From positions 4,526,001 to 4,590,000 of the forward strand of contig CBDEVO010000003.1 of the NCBI GenBank assembly GCA_965243615.1: a stretch of 64,000 nt of DNA, read 5' to 3'. The notes under the pieces are model-generated. The model made no database searches, was not told the origin of the DNA, and saw only the letters and a list, made by a program, of their open reading frames with translations. This document shows positions 61,891 to 64,000 of the stretch, one piece after another; position 1 is the stretch's first letter, and each line of letters starts with the position of its first letter. Source of the DNA: JAJEEA01 sp965243615 (GTDB taxonomy: Bacteria; Acidobacteriota; Vicinamibacteria; Vicinamibacterales; UBA8438). Both the position numbers and the translations under genes were made by a program.

Positions 61891-64000
61891 CTACCCGCGC
61901 AGGTCGTCGAGGAACTCCGAGGCCGGCTCGACGCCGGTCACCAGCAGGCGGTCGCGGGCGCGCGTGCAGGCAACGTAGAGCAGGTGGCGCTCGGTGCTGT
62001 AGACCTCTTCGAGGTCCGCCTCGTCGGCGACGTGCTCGATCCGGCCCTGTAGCGGAATGACCTCGTCGTCGCAGGCGGCGACCGCGACGGCGCGGAACTC
62101 CAACCCCTTGGCGAGGTGCATCGTGCCGACCGCGACGGATCCGGACACGCCGCCGGACCCCGCCTTGAGTTCCACAGGACGCATCCCCGCCGCCCGCACC
62201 GCCGACAGCGCCCGCTCTACCTGCACCTCGGACCTGACGAACACGCCGATCGCTTGCGGCGCGTAGCCTTCGTCCTTTCGCGCACGCAGCCAGCCCGCGA
62301 TGCCCTCGGTCTCTTCCTCCTGCGAGTCGAACACCCTCAGCTCGGGCACCGGACCGTTGAACACCGAGATCGTGGCGCCCCGCTGCTCGGCGTTGCCGTC
62401 GACGTCGGCGAGCTCGGGGGGCAGGAGCCGGTCGGCCTGCCGCCGGATCTGGTGCGAGGTCCGGTAGTTGATGCGCAGCGTGTGCGACCGCCCCCGCACG
62501 TCGACGCCCAGCGAGCGCCATGAGAACGGGGTCTGGAAGATGCGCTGTCCGAGGTCGCCGGCGAAGAACAGGCCGTTCGGCCGGCCGCCGCCGAGGGCCG
62601 CCAGTAGGCGCAGCTCGGCGACGCCGATGTCCTGGGCCTCGTCGAGCACGCAGAAGTCGAAAGGCGGATGCGCCGCCTGCGCCATCTGCGCGGCCAGCCG
62701 GGTGAACATGGCGGGCTCCGTCAGCCGCTCCTCGTCCTCGAGCGCCGCCCGGACCCGCGAGAAGATCGACCAGAGCACCGCGCGCTGCCTCTCGGCCAGC
62801 CGCGTCCTGCGGCCCAGCCGCGGCACGTCGCGGTAGTCCTCCCAAGTCTCGAGCTGCCAGGCGTCGACCACCGTGTTCCATTCGGTCCAGAGGAAGTGGG
62901 CGCTGAACCGGTGGCCCTCGACGCCGGCCGCGGCCCGGTCGAGCAGCGTCCGGACATCCGCGTCGCAGGCGAGATCGAGGCGGCCGGCGCGGGCCGCGTA
63001 GAGCCGCCGGCCGATGGCGCTCATGGCGTGCACCTCGAGACGCTCGGCGATCTTCGGCTCGTTGCCGATCAGGCGCGCGAGCCGCACCCGCAGGGCCGTG
63101 GCCAGCGCGTCGGAGAACGTCGCCAGCAGCACGCGGCTCTCGGGGTGCCGCCGGGCGAGATGCACGGCCCGGTGGAGGACCACGATGGTCTTGCCGGTGC
63201 CGGCCGACCCCGAGACGCGGGCGGGGCCATTGTACTCGCGCTCGACGAGCTGCCGCTGGGCCGGATGGAGGAAGACCGTCCACTTCTCCCACGGATAGTC
63301 GAGGGCCCGCTCGAGGGCCTCGACGTCGGCCATCACCCGGAAGCGCCGCTGGGCGTCGGGGTGATCGAACGCATCGGCGTCAACCGCGGCCGCGACGGGC
63401 TGGGCGAAAGCAGCCGCGCCCGCGGACGGCGACGCCCCCACGGTGGCGGACGGCGGGGCGGGGGCGCCCCCGGTCGCGATCTGCAGCAAGGCTTCGACGG
63501 CCTCGGCCGGCAGGTGATCGGCGAGGTCGAGCAAGGTGTCCTCGGTCGCCGCCCGGACGTCACCCAGCCATTCGACCGGCACGCCGTAGCGCAGCAGGTG
63601 GTCGTCCGAGGCGCTGGCGAAGAGCGCCGTCCCCGGCGCCGCTCGACCGTCCGGGGCCTCGGATCGGGAGGACGCCGCCACGTCCACCGCGACGTACCGC
63701 GGCACCGGAATCTCGCGCACCGTCTCGCGGATCTCGACGAGCTGCGCCGCCCCCGTGGTCGGATGACGCTCCAGCCGACGCCGCTCGGCCCACTGGTACG
63801 CGGCGTCGTGATGGTCCACGTAGCAGAGCAGGAAGCTCGACTTGGTCCGATGGACGATCAGCCGGATGTCGCGGCTGACCCGCGCCGACCGGAAGCCCTT
63901 GTCCTTCGCCCCCTCGACCTGGTGCAGCTTCAACCCCGGCCGCGCCGGGTCCATCTGCAGATCGAACGCGGTGGTCTTGACCGCCTTCTGCTCGTCGCCG
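61891..64000 (-). CDS. RelE-like/UvrD-type helicase fusion (5' end outside window)
   Basis: At least 700 aa. The N-terminal part visible here, DPARPGLKLHQVEGAKDKGF then RDIRLIVHRTKSSFLLCYVD, resembles RelE/ParE-type toxin folds. A linker follows, then superfamily I helicase motifs: Walker A VSGSAGTGKTIVVLHRAVHL, Walker B FDFCVLDEAQDIGVAEL, GDLGQRIFQTPFSW, INYRTSHQIR, VGTMHLAKGLEFRAVAVAAC and YVACTRARDRLLV. All SF1 motifs are intact. The frame is open to the window end (TTAFDLQ precedes the first Met), so the start is missing. The RelE-like part probably targets the helicase to RNA or ribosomes, which is inference. Confidence 0.85.
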   Translation of the reverse strand, partial: GDEQKAVKTTAFDLQMDPARPGLKLHQVEGAKDKGFRSARVSRDIRLIVHRTKSSFLLCYVDHHDAAYQWAERRRLERHPTTGAAQLVEIRETVREIPVPRYVAVDVAASSRSEAPDGRAAPGTALFASASDDHLLRYGVPVEWLGDVRAATEDTLLDLADHLPAEAVEALLQIATGGAPAPPSATVGASPSAGAAAFAQPVAAAVDADAFDHPDAQRRFRVMADVEALERALDYPWEKWTVFLHPAQRQLVEREYNGPARVSGSAGTGKTIVVLHRAVHLARRHPESRVLLATFSDALATALRVRLARLIGNEPKIAERLEVHAMSAIGRRLYAARAGRLDLACDADVRTLLDRAAAGVEGHRFSAHFLWTEWNTVVDAWQLETWEDYRDVPRLGRRTRLAERQRAVLWSIFSRVRAALEDEERLTEPAMFTRLAAQMAQAAHPPFDFCVLDEAQDIGVAELRLLAALGGGRPNGLFFAGDLGQRIFQTPFSWRSLGVDVRGRSHTLRINYRTSHQIRRQADRLLPPELADVDGNAEQRGATISVFNGPVPELRVFDSQEEETEGIAGWLRARKDEGYAPQAIGVFVRSEVQVERALSAVRAAGMRPVELKAGSGGVSGSVAVGTMHLAKGLEFRAVAVAACDDEVIPLQGRIEHVADEADLEEVYSTERHLLYVACTRARDRLLVTGVEPASEFLDDLRG

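Overview
The window is high-GC, densely coded DNA that I read as a chromosome segment of an Acidobacteriota bacterium, probably of the Vicinamibacteria type. The basis is gene content: an acidobacterial VWFA-related protein, DUF1800/DUF1501 and DUF1592/DUF1552 pairs, a TonB receptor with an N-terminal carboxypeptidase-regulatory-like domain, many secreted proteins ending their signal peptides in AQ, and frequent GTG or TTG starts. The assignment is inference, because no rRNA or other phylogenetic marker is present.

Layout. 1-11 kb: metabolic and secreted proteins (spondin-domain protein, FAH-family hydrolase, aminotransferase, TrmH/SpoU methyltransferase, TVP38 membrane protein, quinone oxidoreductase), then an APH-family kinase coupled to an enolase with an altered active site, a GlcG-like protein and an esterase. 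11.2-11.7 kb: a relic in which the start of darT is joined to the end of darG. 11.8-22.9 kb: a CobN-like extracytoplasmic chelatase with DUF2149, MotA/TolQ-type and membrane proteins, divergent from a BtuB-like TonB receptor and a PepSY membrane protein. This set resembles the Hmu haem-iron system of Bacteroidota. 22.9-27.4 kb: DUF1800, DUF1501, a TIGR03067-like protein and a di-haem cytochrome c peroxidase. The peroxidase promoter carries the same 11-bp direct repeats as the receptor promoter.

27.6-29.2 kb: two toxin-antitoxin pairs. 29.4-38.2 kb: a phosphosignalling locus (Ser/Thr kinase, MotA/TolQ-like channel protein, FHA, PP2C, FHA with coiled coil, second kinase, two-repeat membrane protein, vWA protein). 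Its middle holds a relic of the vWA gene start, a decayed type I-E-like CRISPR array and a Uma2 nuclease gene. 38-50 kb: an ATPase relic, glycosyltransferase, amidase with NIPSNAP, Fe-type alcohol dehydrogenase, TPR protein, a DUF1592-DUF1552-cytochrome P460 operon, VWFA and macro-domain proteins.

50.6-59.5 kb: toxin-antitoxin genes followed by nested insertion sequences. An ISNCY-like element sits just upstream of an antitoxin start, and an IS21-like element has its istB split by an IS1634-like element. A deleted ATPase gene follows. 59.6-64 kb: an intact DUF4143-type ATPase behind a perfect 13-bp inverted repeat, an EEP-family nuclease/phosphatase, and a RelE-like/UvrD-type helicase that runs off the window.

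Several genes start 6-9 nt after a good -10 hexamer without a Shine-Dalgarno sequence, which suggests leaderless mRNAs. A recurrent hairpin with arm GGGAGTCCG(C/T)(A/G)CCG lies at the 3' ends of several genes.
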